Below are positions 8,339 to 19,489 of a DNA stretch of 64,000 nucleotides, in pieces (within the stretch, counting starts at the first letter, position 1; every line of letters begins with the position of its first letter). The notes under the pieces are model-generated. The model had not been told where the DNA came from and ran no database searches. It saw nothing but the letters and a program-made list of their open reading frames with translations. Source of the DNA: Bacteroidales bacterium (GTDB lineage: Bacteria > Bacteroidota > Bacteroidia > Bacteroidales > UBA932); assembly GCA_017427385.1 (NCBI GenBank), contig JAFRSW010000018.1, positions 1 to 64,000 on the forward strand, written 5' to 3'. Position numbers and translations under genes: made by a program.

Positions 8339-8387
8339 GTCCAAAAAGAATCCTTTCCGAACGCAAAGATAATAATTCTTTTTTGCT

Positions 8388-8395
8388 TAAATTTG
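8388..8395 (+). promoter_or_regulatory. Promoter -7 element of the SDR gene
   Basis: TAAATTTG matches TAnnTTTG and lies 23 nt before the ATG at 8419. Confidence 0.55.
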
Positions 8396-8418
8396 TCCAA
8401 CATCTAACCGAACACATC

Positions 8419-9144
8419 ATGGTAGCACTCATCACAGGGGCCTCCCGGGGAATTGGGGAGACCATCGCGTTGGAACTTGGCGGTCTGGGATTCGACCTGG
8501 CGCTCGTGGGGCGGGACAGGGAGAGTCTGGAGGCGATCGCGGGGATGGCTGAAGGCGCAGGCTCTGCGGCCGGCGAAGGCATTAAGACCCACTGCATCGT
8601 GGCGGATCTTTCCAAGGTGGAAGCCGCCAAGGGCATTGTGGAAGAAACAGCAAAGGCTATGGGAGGCATTGACATTCTGGTGAACTGTGCCGGAGTGCCG
8701 CAGAATGGGCCTTTTACGGATGTGACGCCGGAGGAGTGGGACCGGGTGTTCGCGGTGAACGCCAGGGCGCCGTTCTTCATCTGCCAGGCCGCCCTCCCCT
8801 ACCTGAAGGCCTCGCAGAAGCCTACGGTCATCAACATATCTTCCGTGGTGGGATTCAAGGGATACGCCAACCAAAGCGTGTATTCATCGTCCAAGCATGC
8901 GCTGGCAGGATTCACTCAGGTATTTGCCAAGGAGGTTCAGCCCTTCGGCATCCGAGTTCACCTCATCAGCCCCGGCGCCGTGGCCACGGAGATGGTGCGG
9001 AAGATGCGTCCGGACATCAATCCTTCCGAGTTGATCCAGCCGGAGGAAATCGCGGAAATCGTCCGCTTCCTCGTCACCCGCAAAGGCACCGGCACCATCG
9101 ACGAGTTCTACATCCGCCGCTACTCCGGCCTGGCCTTTGACTAG
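8419..9144 (+). CDS. SDR-family oxidoreductase (3-oxoacyl-ACP reductase-like)
   Basis: A classical short-chain dehydrogenase of 241 aa. It has TGASRGIG near residue 6 (NAD(P) loop), VNCAGVPQNG near 92, the active serine in ISSVVGF near 142, and YSSSKHALAGF with the YxxxK pair near 155. The start MVALITGASRG fits the family and the promoter; the open frame upstream is not needed. It is FabG-like, but many SDRs of this type act on sugars or alcohols and no neighbour settles the substrate. Its stop shares the CTAG at 9141-9144 with the convergent GH3 gene. Confidence 0.88.
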   Translation: MVALITGASRGIGETIALELGGLGFDLALVGRDRESLEAIAGMAEGAGSAAGEGIKTHCIVADLSKVEAAKGIVEETAKAMGGIDILVNCAGVPQNGPFTDVTPEEWDRVFAVNARAPFFICQAALPYLKASQKPTVINISSVVGFKGYANQSVYSSSKHALAGFTQVFAKEVQPFGIRVHLISPGAVATEMVRKMRPDINPSELIQPEEIAEIVRFLVTRKGTGTIDEFYIRRYSGLAFD

Positions 9145-11909
9145 TAAATCACCGTCAACTTATCGGCGGCCAAACGACCCGAGGCGACGAGCAGGCGCAG
9201 TTCGGAGGCGCGGACGGGGGTTTTGAAGAGGCGTTCAAAGGAGTTGCCGGTGCGCACGTTGGCACGGTCGACCGTAGTGTAGAGGCCGCCGCCGAAGGTG
9301 GTCTGAATGTCGATCACAGCATCGGAATCGGGGCCCCATTCGAGCAAGATACCCTTAATTTCACGTTCCTGGTCTACGGGAACCGTCACGAAATCGCCAC
9401 GCCCGAGCGAGACCGGGAACGGGCCAGATCCAGAAGCAACGGCACAACCGGCAGGCACGCTTCCATCGGGGTTCAGCATCAGTAGGCGCTGCTGCAGACC
9501 CAGATCCTCGGAAGAAGCACGCACCATCACATTGTACTCCCCGGGCTCATACACAAACTTGAACCCCGCATCCAGAATACGGAACGCCTCGGGCCCAAGC
9601 GTAAACTTAACGGTCTTTGTCTCCCCCGGCTCGAGCGACACGCGCTCGAAACCGCGGAGCAGCTTCTCGTAAACCGTAATCGAAGAAACGCGGTCATGCA
9701 GATATAGTTGCACGATCTCATCTCCCGCGCGGTCACCGGTATTGGTGACATCCACCGAAACCTCTACGCTCTCCCCCGGCTTGATGGCCGTCGAGGAAAG
9801 CTTCAGCCCAGAATATTTAAAGGTAGTATAGCTCAAGCCATAACCGAAGTTATATAGCGCCCCGTTCACGCGGGCCTGCGTGCCGTCCACACCCGGTTTG
9901 TTATCTGCATCTATCTGGGAATTAGGCTTATAGGGGAAGTTGAACGGAATCTGCCCGACTGTCTTGGGGAAGGTCACGGTGAGCTTTCCGCCCGGATTGT
10001 AATCCCCCAGCAGAGCCATGGCCACGGCGGTGCCGCCATACTGGCCGGGATACCAGGCTTCCAGGATTGCATTGGCATTACGGTCAGCCCAGTTGATGGA
10101 TAGCGGACGGCCGTTCACCAGCACCACCACCAGCGGCTTGCCGGTCTTCTTCAGCTCCATAAGGAGCCTGTTCTGATGCCCCGGGAGTTCCAGCGAGCTG
10201 CGGCTGCGGTTCTCGCCGCAGGTGCGGCGGTTTCCGCCAACCACGGCAACGATCAGGTCTGAACCGCGGGCAGCGGCGATAGCCTCATCTATCTGCGCCT
10301 GCTCCTCAGCATCCGGCTCCACCGGAATCAGCTCCGAATCCGGCCAGCTCTTGTCCACAACCTCGCAGCCCTTCACATAGCGCACCTCAGCCTTGCCTTC
10401 AAGGGCAGTCGCCAATCCGCCATAGACCGAAACGTTCTCGGTATGGCGGGGGCCATAATGCAGGTTGGCATAGGCGGTGTCATCCGCATTCGGACCCACC
10501 ACCAGCACGCGGCCATACTTGGAGGCATCCAGCGGCAGCACACCATCGTTCTTCAGCAGCACGAGGCTCTCCAGTGATGCACGGAGGGCTACCTTGGCAT
10601 TCTCGGGGCCGGCCACAACGGCATCGGCCGTCTTGAAATCTTCCTGGTACGGATGATCGAAAATGCCTACCGTGAACTTCACCCTCAAAATATCCCTCAC
10701 GCGCTCGTCGATCACCGACATGGCCACAGAGCCTTCTTCCACCAGTTCCCGCAGAGGCAGCACGTAGCTATCCGGACTGCGGAAGGTGCAGCGCACGTTC
10801 AGGCCCGCCTCAACGCTCTGGCGCACAGCCTCCTTCATGTCGGCGGCGGTGCGATGCTTCATGTAGAGATACTCCACCGCATCGCTGTCCGAAACCACGT
10901 ATCCGCGGAAGCCAAAATCCCCGCGCAGACGTTCATAGAGCCAGTAACGACTCCCCTGCACGGGCGAGCCGTCATAGTCGTTGTAGCAGCTCATGGCGCC
11001 CATCAGGCCGGCACGCCCAATGACCTCCCTCCAGGGATAGACGTGGATGTTTTCCATCTCGTGACGGGACATCTGCGGATCTGTGCGGGCCATCCCTTCG
11101 CGGGCACCCTTGTTATTGGAATAACCGAGATAATGCTTTCCGGTTGCGGCCACGCCGCCATCTTCCTGAAGGCCCTTTACCATCTGCACGCCAAGTTCGG
11201 CCACCAGATAAGGATCCTCCCCGTAAACCTCTTCGTAGCGGCCCCAGCGCTGGTCGCGGCCAACGTCCAAAATAGGCGCATAGACGTTGGTGTAGCCGAG
11301 CAGCCGGGCTTCCTGGCCGGTGATGCGGCCCACCTCGCGAATCAGCTCACGGTCCCAGGTGTGCCCAAGGCCAAGCTGGGTGGGGAAATTGGTGGCATTG
11401 TATGCCTCAACCCCGCGTATGCCCTCGTCGGTAAAATCCACCGGGATGCCCAGGCGGGTCTCCTCGATAAAGAACTTCTGCACCATGTTCAGGGCCTTAG
11501 CGTGGTTCGAAGCCGGCCACACGCCGGGATTCTCCTCCGGGGTGAGGACTTTCTTCGAATTGACGTATGAGTTCAGGTGCTCGTCGATGGCACCCATGCC
11601 GTCCTTCCATATCTTGTTCTTCCATTCCGGGGTTGGAAGGTCGTCGGCAAGAACGCGCCTGTAGCCATAGAGGGTTACCATCTGGCATGTCTTCTCTTCC
11701 AGGGTCATCTGCCCCAGAAGGTCCTCTATGCGGGCATCGATGGGCGCGGAAGGGTCTTCATAGACGTCCATGCGGCCGTTCTTGTTCAGGTCGATCCAGC
11801 CTTTGTGGTAGATCTTGGAAGGCTTGACCGGCTTGGCGGGGTCCTTCGCTTCGCTCAGGATGACAGGAAAAGCCAGGAGGATGCAGGCGAGGAGGAGGCG
11901 GTATTTCAT
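9141..11909 (-). CDS. Glycoside hydrolase family 3 enzyme (beta-glucosidase/xylosidase type)
   Basis: An exported, probably periplasmic, exo-glycosidase of 922 aa. It has a signal peptide (MKYRLLLACILLAFPVIL), then the GH3 TIM barrel and alpha/beta sandwich; the nucleophile is the Asp in YVVSDSDAVEY near residue 340. A fibronectin-III-like domain (about 720-800) and a further beta-rich C-terminal ~110 residues follow. The start at 11909 overlaps the recX stop (ATGA). Right after the signal peptide core the residues ILSEAKDP come from an inserted repeat (11839-11866). Exact sugar specificity cannot be read from sequence. Confidence 0.92.
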   Translation of the reverse strand: MKYRLLLACILLAFPVILSEAKDPAKPVKPSKIYHKGWIDLNKNGRMDVYEDPSAPIDARIEDLLGQMTLEEKTCQMVTLYGYRRVLADDLPTPEWKNKIWKDGMGAIDEHLNSYVNSKKVLTPEENPGVWPASNHAKALNMVQKFFIEETRLGIPVDFTDEGIRGVEAYNATNFPTQLGLGHTWDRELIREVGRITGQEARLLGYTNVYAPILDVGRDQRWGRYEEVYGEDPYLVAELGVQMVKGLQEDGGVAATGKHYLGYSNNKGAREGMARTDPQMSRHEMENIHVYPWREVIGRAGLMGAMSCYNDYDGSPVQGSRYWLYERLRGDFGFRGYVVSDSDAVEYLYMKHRTAADMKEAVRQSVEAGLNVRCTFRSPDSYVLPLRELVEEGSVAMSVIDERVRDILRVKFTVGIFDHPYQEDFKTADAVVAGPENAKVALRASLESLVLLKNDGVLPLDASKYGRVLVVGPNADDTAYANLHYGPRHTENVSVYGGLATALEGKAEVRYVKGCEVVDKSWPDSELIPVEPDAEEQAQIDEAIAAARGSDLIVAVVGGNRRTCGENRSRSSLELPGHQNRLLMELKKTGKPLVVVLVNGRPLSINWADRNANAILEAWYPGQYGGTAVAMALLGDYNPGGKLTVTFPKTVGQIPFNFPYKPNSQIDADNKPGVDGTQARVNGALYNFGYGLSYTTFKYSGLKLSSTAIKPGESVEVSVDVTNTGDRAGDEIVQLYLHDRVSSITVYEKLLRGFERVSLEPGETKTVKFTLGPEAFRILDAGFKFVYEPGEYNVMVRASSEDLGLQQRLLMLNPDGSVPAGCAVASGSGPFPVSLGRGDFVTVPVDQEREIKGILLEWGPDSDAVIDIQTTFGGGLYTTVDRANVRTGNSFERLFKTPVRASELRLLVASGRLAADKLTVIY
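11839..11866 (-). repeat. SEAKDP-type repeat inside the GH3 signal peptide region
   Basis: On the plus strand this reads GGTCCTTCGCTTCGCTCAGGATGACA. It differs from the reverse complement of the polA copy (44388-44414) at about two positions. Translated in the GH3 frame it gives VILSEAKDP. This sequence class is, from general knowledge, a recurrent repeat in many bacterial genomes. Confidence 0.75.
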
Positions 11910-12367
11910 TTCGGAGATGTTATCTGTCTTACAAGAGGGTCTATTTCTTCGTATTCGTAGCCCCGGGTGAGGGCGAATTTGAACAGTTTGAGACGCCCCT
12001 GCGGGTCGTCCTGTAGGGTATGCCATTTGTTCTCCAGCAGCTTCTGCAGGCGGGCGGAGGCCTTGTCGGCATCTATCTCTTCCAGCGCCCCGGAAATCAC
12101 CGTATCGGAGATGCCTTTGGCGCGGAGCTGGAAGCGTATCTTGATGGGGCCCCAACCCTGCAGGGAGGCCTTTTCGCGAGCGAAGGCGGATGCATAGCGG
12201 GCATCGTCCACGAACTTGTCGGCAATCAGCGACGCCACCAGTTCATCGGCCTTCTCCCTGTCCCCCTCGAGCCTGTCCAGCGCCTTCCGGCGGATGTCGG
12301 AGACGCAGTATTCCCGCTTGGCGCACAAGCCCTCGAGAAAACTCTTTATGGCTTTGTAATCATCCAT
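11906..12367 (-). CDS. recX: Regulatory protein RecX
   Basis: RecX modulates RecA filaments. The 153-aa protein is helical throughout and carries the family pattern: LCAKREYCVSDIRRKA near 14, VASLIADKFVDDARYASAFAREKA near 43, and WGPIKIRFQLRAKGIS near 73. It is transcribed away from recA, with patatin and rlmN genes between. The start codon is 2 nt after the patatin stop and its end overlaps the GH3 start. Confidence 0.9.
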   Translation of the reverse strand: MDDYKAIKSFLEGLCAKREYCVSDIRRKALDRLEGDREKADELVASLIADKFVDDARYASAFAREKASLQGWGPIKIRFQLRAKGISDTVISGALEEIDADKASARLQKLLENKWHTLQDDPQGRLKLFKFALTRGYEYEEIDPLVRQITSPK

Positions 12368-12369
12368 AG

Positions 12370-14808
12370 CTAAAAATCGAATCCAATGCCAACGTAAGCA
12401 CTCCAGCCGCGGAAATCAGACCATTGCAGGCGGGCACGGACGGGGCCGATCAATGAGTCGTATGCCAGCTCTCCGCAGAGGCCGAGGTAGGTGGGACCAA
12501 GCTCACGGAAAGATGTAGGAAGCCCGTTGTTATCCATAAAGTAACCGGCCATCAGGCTGCTGTAGAAGTTCTTGGCAAGCCTGGCGCGGAAATCCAGGTT
12601 GAGCACGGCCACGAAACTCTTGGCCGGAGTCACCTGATTGAAGCCGACGAAAGGCACCTGGGTGTCGAGATAGCGCCCGCGGAAGGTGCCGCCCACATAG
12701 TTGGCATAGAAGAGGTTCTCTTCCTCAGGGCTGATTATGGTGCGGGTATAGAACTCCGGGAGGATGGAGAACCAGTCGTTCACATTGAAAACCGAGCGCA
12801 CATCCATGCTCAGCATCTTTGTCCTCGTGTTGAAGGGAACCTTGATATCCACCCCTACGTTGATTCCCTTGCTGGGGAAGTAGAGATCGTCCAGGGTGTA
12901 GTGGCGGAAGGAGCCGTAAAGGGAAGTGAAGTGCTTGCTGAGGAGCTGCATCTGGTCTTTCGGCACAGCGTTGCCCGAATCGGTTAGCCAGGACTCCACG
13001 CCATAGTGTTCATACTTGATGCCGGTGCGGAAATCGAAAGTGTCGTATTTGATTCCCGAAAGATAGGCATCCAGGGTGGCAGTGCGGAAACCTGTCTGAT
13101 AGTTGTAGTAGCTCTGGCGTATCTTGGCGTTGGTGAATCCCAACCGGCCCTCCACGTTGATGGCAGGCAGGCGCGGATCCACATAGGTGTATCTCAGCTG
13201 GCCATACCAGCGGGAACCGAGGCGCCCTTCGAAGTCCAGGCGAGGGCCACGCAATTTATTGACATTCAGGCCTATGTTAAGCATGGCGGCCACCAGTTCC
13301 TCCGTGTCTGCACGGCCCGCAGCTCCTATGCGGTGCACCGGGCCCTTGGTGCAGTTGAAATTGAGGATATAGCCGTCTTCCCTCTTGGAAAGGGTGTAGT
13401 TCACCGATTCCAGGGCATCCAGGGCGAAGAGGGCAGACACAGCCTCGTTTATCTGGGGAGCCATCACCTCATCTCCAGCCTTGATACTGACATAACGCTT
13501 GAGGTAGACGGCATCCTCATCGTCCACTCCGTTGAAACGTATGTCGGAGATGCGCACCGCCTGGCGGGTGATATCCACTGCCTTGGGGGCCTGAAGTTTG
13601 ATGCCGGCGGAATGCGTCCTGGCCTTTATCTCTGCTAACTTCTCCGCATTTTCCAGCGCCGACTGATAGCCTCTGGCGAGGATGGTGTCCACGGCCTCCG
13701 TGTTGAAACTCATCATGCTGTAGCCGGTCATGTCCGGATGGAGGGTGACGTCGGTGTGGCGGTAGTTGCCTACGTAGGCCTCACGGCCGAGCATTTCCGT
13801 CACCTGCATCACCAGGTCCATGATGTTGTTGATCTGGGCGTAGGAAAGGTCGGCATCGGCCAGCACCACTCCTATTATTATGTCCGCTCCCATGGAACGG
13901 GCCAGGTCGGTGGGATAGTTGTTGCGGGTGCCTCCGTCGATCAGGATCATGTCTTTGTAGCGCACGGGCTCGAACAGCACCGGGATCGACATGGTGGAGC
14001 GCATGGCGGTGTTGAACGGGCCGGAGGTCCAGTTCTTCGCCTTGCACGAAACCACGTCCGAAGCCACGCAGAAGAAGGGTATGGGCAGGGTGGTGAAGTC
14101 GGTGGAATCCTGGTAACCCACTGTCTTGGAGGCAATTATGTTATTCACATTGAAGCCATAGGCATAGCCTGCGGGCAGGCTGTTAAGGGTAGTGGTGGCA
14201 GCAGCGCCGTTCACCAGGTCCTCTTCCTGAGCCGCGCTCAGATGCACGCCTTTCTTGCGGGCGGCAGCCAGCACCCCCTCCTCCACCTTAGCCGCGAAAT
14301 CCTCCTTGGAATAGTGGAATGGGAGGGAAATCAGATAGCGCTGCTGGCGCATCTTCTTATTGTAGGATACGAAGTCCTGGCTGATCTTGTCCGACAGGGC
14401 GAGGCTCCAGTCCATCCCCCGCACCAGGGTATCCAGTTCGTCGCCTGTGTATCCGAGGGCGAAGAGGCCTCCGATCAGGCCCCCCATGCTGGTGCCGAGC
14501 ACCATGTCCACAGGGATCTGCTGCTCTTCAATGTATTTGATGACGCTGACGTGCGCCGCGCCCTTTGCACCGCCTCCGCTGAGCACGAGGGCCACGGTAG
14601 GGCGCTTCTGCTCCTTGCGTATCTTGTCCATCTTCGCCCGCATCTTAAGGAACACCAGGGAATCCTCTTCAGGATTGGTGCTGGTGGCGGCAAGGCGGAC
14701 CTCCACAGGCGGCCGTTTCTGTCTGGGCCGGCGGGAGGAGCGCTGGGCACCGGCGCCCACACAGCAGAAGATAAGGATGAGGGCGAGTACGTACCGAAGC
14801 TTAATCAT
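12370..14808 (-). CDS. Patatin-like phospholipase with beta-barrel (PlpD-like, type Vd)
   Basis: An 812-aa exported protein with a signal peptide (residues 1-21, ending GAGAQ). A patatin lipase domain spans about 70-330, with oxyanion loop GGGAKG (78-83), nucleophile GTSMG (105-109) and catalytic DGG in LIDGGTRNNYP near 290. A POTRA-like segment follows at about 385-470. The C-terminal ~330 residues are rich in alternating aromatic strands and end in a final aromatic residue (YVGIGFDF), as in Omp85-type barrels. This fits a single-polypeptide outer-membrane esterase. It overlaps rlmN by 8 bases. Confidence 0.9.
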   Translation of the reverse strand: MIKLRYVLALILIFCCVGAGAQRSSRRPRQKRPPVEVRLAATSTNPEEDSLVFLKMRAKMDKIRKEQKRPTVALVLSGGGAKGAAHVSVIKYIEEQQIPVDMVLGTSMGGLIGGLFALGYTGDELDTLVRGMDWSLALSDKISQDFVSYNKKMRQQRYLISLPFHYSKEDFAAKVEEGVLAAARKKGVHLSAAQEEDLVNGAAATTTLNSLPAGYAYGFNVNNIIASKTVGYQDSTDFTTLPIPFFCVASDVVSCKAKNWTSGPFNTAMRSTMSIPVLFEPVRYKDMILIDGGTRNNYPTDLARSMGADIIIGVVLADADLSYAQINNIMDLVMQVTEMLGREAYVGNYRHTDVTLHPDMTGYSMMSFNTEAVDTILARGYQSALENAEKLAEIKARTHSAGIKLQAPKAVDITRQAVRISDIRFNGVDDEDAVYLKRYVSIKAGDEVMAPQINEAVSALFALDALESVNYTLSKREDGYILNFNCTKGPVHRIGAAGRADTEELVAAMLNIGLNVNKLRGPRLDFEGRLGSRWYGQLRYTYVDPRLPAINVEGRLGFTNAKIRQSYYNYQTGFRTATLDAYLSGIKYDTFDFRTGIKYEHYGVESWLTDSGNAVPKDQMQLLSKHFTSLYGSFRHYTLDDLYFPSKGINVGVDIKVPFNTRTKMLSMDVRSVFNVNDWFSILPEFYTRTIISPEEENLFYANYVGGTFRGRYLDTQVPFVGFNQVTPAKSFVAVLNLDFRARLAKNFYSSLMAGYFMDNNGLPTSFRELGPTYLGLCGELAYDSLIGPVRARLQWSDFRGWSAYVGIGFDF

Positions 14809-15886
14809 AGTAGTGGCTGTTTTCTATATTGTGGAGGTAGTTGACCTCGGTCTTCCGAACCTGGCCCGCCAGCAGTCCGCAGGCGGCGTAGATGTCTTCC
14901 CCGCGCGAGGCGCGTATGGTGCAGGTGATGCCATTGGCGTTCAAGCGATCCCGGAAGGCTTCCATCACGTTCTGGGGGGATGTGGTGTAGGGGAAGTCCG
15001 GAATCTGGTGGAAGCGGATGAGATTCACCCGGCATTCCAGGCCCTTCAGCAGGCGGATGAGGGCGTCGGCGTGACGCTTGGTGTCGTTCCATCCTGCGAA
15101 CATAGTGTATTCGAAGCTCACCCGGCGCTGGCCGCTCCAATCGTACTGGCGGATGAGAGAGACCACATCCTTTATGGGCCAGGCCTTCTCTACCGGCATC
15201 ATCTTCACTCGCTCCTCGCCGAAAGGGTTGTGGAGGCTGACGGCCAGGTGGGTCTTGTGCTCGTCGAGATAGCGTTTGAGCTGGGGCAGCACGCCGATGG
15301 TGGATACCGTGATGCGCTTGGGGCTCCAACCGAATCCCCAGTCGGCAGTGAGGGCCTCGATGGCCTTGGAAACGGCGTCGTAGTTGTTCAGCGGCTCGCC
15401 CATCCCCATGAAGACGGCGTTGGTGAGGGAGTCGGCTTCGTCGATGGAAACGAACTGGTTTAGGATGTCCGCGGGCTGGATCTGCCCGTGGAAGCCCCCG
15501 CGGCCGGTCATGCAGAACGCGCAGTTCATGGCGCAGCCGGCCTGGGAAGACACGCACAAGGTGCGGCGGTCTCCGTCCGGGATGACCACGGATTCTATGG
15601 CGGAAGTCTCCACCAGGCTGGCGCCGAGCGGGGTCTCCACCTTGAACAGGTACTTGACGGTGCCGTCGGTGCTGACCGCCTTCCCTATGGGCGCCTCGGT
15701 GCCAAGCTGGAAACGGTGTTTCAGGGTATCGCGGTTTCCCTTGGAGATATTGGTCATCTCTTCGAAGGAACGGACCTTCGAAACATACACCCAGCGGGCT
15801 ATCTGTTTGGCGACGAACGGCTTGAAGTCGCATCTTGCAGCAACCGATTCGAGTTCTTCCGGATTAAGGCCAAGTATCTTTTCCAT
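14801..15886 (-). CDS. rlmN: 23S rRNA (adenine2503-C2)-methyltransferase
   Basis: A radical-SAM enzyme that methylates A2503 of 23S rRNA (and A37 of some tRNAs). The cluster-binding CxxxCxxC is C118/C122/C125 in AGCAMNCAFCMTG, and GMGEPLNNY follows near 183. Near the C-terminus, ASRGEDIYAACGLL contains the methyl-carrying cysteine. The length, 361 aa, is normal. It is the first gene of the minus-strand rlmN-patatin-recX-GH3 operon, divergent from recA. Confidence 0.95.
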   Translation of the reverse strand: MEKILGLNPEELESVAARCDFKPFVAKQIARWVYVSKVRSFEEMTNISKGNRDTLKHRFQLGTEAPIGKAVSTDGTVKYLFKVETPLGASLVETSAIESVVIPDGDRRTLCVSSQAGCAMNCAFCMTGRGGFHGQIQPADILNQFVSIDEADSLTNAVFMGMGEPLNNYDAVSKAIEALTADWGFGWSPKRITVSTIGVLPQLKRYLDEHKTHLAVSLHNPFGEERVKMMPVEKAWPIKDVVSLIRQYDWSGQRRVSFEYTMFAGWNDTKRHADALIRLLKGLECRVNLIRFHQIPDFPYTTSPQNVMEAFRDRLNANGITCTIRASRGEDIYAACGLLAGQVRKTEVNYLHNIENSHYYD

Positions 15887-15893
15887 ACGTTAG

Positions 15894-15922
15894 CAAAGTT
15901 AATCATTTTTTGACTATATTTG
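15894..15922. promoter_or_regulatory. Divergent promoters of rlmN and recA
   Basis: Minus strand: TAACTTTG (15901-15894), 7 nt before the rlmN ATG. Plus strand: TATATTTG (15915-15922), 40 nt before the recA ATG. I see no clear LexA-type operator. Confidence 0.6.
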
Positions 15923-15962
15923 CCTTCGGGCATATGCCTCTTAATTATTAAATTATTTCATT

Positions 15963-18711
<2,749 letters not shown>

Positions 18712-18717
18712 TTTGGT

Positions 18718-18749
18718 TAAATTTGTCGTCGACTTGTTGTGCAAAGATA
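18718..18749. promoter_or_regulatory. Overlapping divergent promoters of rsmI and tdk
   Basis: Plus: TAAATTTG (18718-18725) with TTG 20 nt upstream (18695-18697), leading to rsmI. Minus: TATCTTTG (18749-18742), leading to tdk. The two transcripts would overlap at their 5' ends. Confidence 0.55.
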
Positions 18750-18766
18750 ACAATAAGTCCTGTTAT

Positions 18767-19477
18767 ATGAAAGGAAAACTTTACATTGTGCCTACCCCGG
18801 TGGGAAACCTTGAAGACATGACCTTCAGGGCGGTGGAGATATTGAAGGAAGCGGACCTGATCCTGGCGGAGGATACGCGCACCAGTTCAGTTCTCCTTGG
18901 CCATTATGGCATCCACCGTCCCCTTCAATCCCATCATAAGTTCAACGAGCACCAGACCGCCCAGCGCATAAAGGAAATCATCCTCACCGGGCGCAACGTC
19001 GCCCTCATCAGCGATGCCGGCACTCCCGGCATCTCCGATCCCGGTTTCCTGCTTGCCCGCACCTGTGCAGCGGAAGGCATAGAAGTGCAGACGCTTCCAG
19101 GCGCCACCGCGTGCATCCCGGCTTTGGTATCGTCCGGTCTGCCCTGCGACCGTTTCTGCTTCGAGGGATTCCTCCCGCAGAAAAAGGGCCGCCAGACCCT
19201 GCTCCAGGCCCTGGCTTCCGAGCCCAGGACCATGGTTTTCTATGAATCCCCCCGCCGCCTTGTGAAGACCCTCGAGCAGTTCGCCGAGGTCTTCGGACCG
19301 GACCGCCCCTGCAGTGTTGCACGGGAGATTTCCAAGCTCCACGAGGAGCATGTCCGCGGCACCCTCGCCGAGGTGCTGGAGCATTTCAGCGCCGAGGAGC
19401 CCAAGGGCGAAATCGTTATCGTCGTGGGCGGCGCGGTGGTCGAAAAGGGGGAACACCGCAATAAATACAAGGAATAG
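18767..19477 (+). CDS. rsmI: 16S rRNA 2'-O-ribose C1402 methyltransferase
   Basis: A tetrapyrrole-methylase-fold enzyme of 236 aa. The start MKGKLYIVPTPVGNLEDMT is the family signature, followed by AEDTRTSSVLL near 38, ALISDAGTPGISDPG near 80 and PGATACIPALVSSGLP near 110. It methylates C1402 in the decoding centre. The next gene starts 12 nt downstream. Confidence 0.95.
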   Translation: MKGKLYIVPTPVGNLEDMTFRAVEILKEADLILAEDTRTSSVLLGHYGIHRPLQSHHKFNEHQTAQRIKEIILTGRNVALISDAGTPGISDPGFLLARTCAAEGIEVQTLPGATACIPALVSSGLPCDRFCFEGFLPQKKGRQTLLQALASEPRTMVFYESPRRLVKTLEQFAEVFGPDRPCSVAREISKLHEEHVRGTLAEVLEHFSAEEPKGEIVIVVGGAVVEKGEHRNKYKE

Positions 19478-19489
19478 GAGGGATCCGGC

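Noticed and set aside
7473-8344. Toxin-antitoxin pair formed by the DUF1232 protein and small lipoprotein
   Set aside because: One is a membrane protein and the other an exported lipoprotein; neither has toxin or antitoxin features.
15894-15962. LexA/SOS operator in front of recA
   Set aside because: No dyad resembling known LexA sites is visible; only the two divergent -7 elements are supported.
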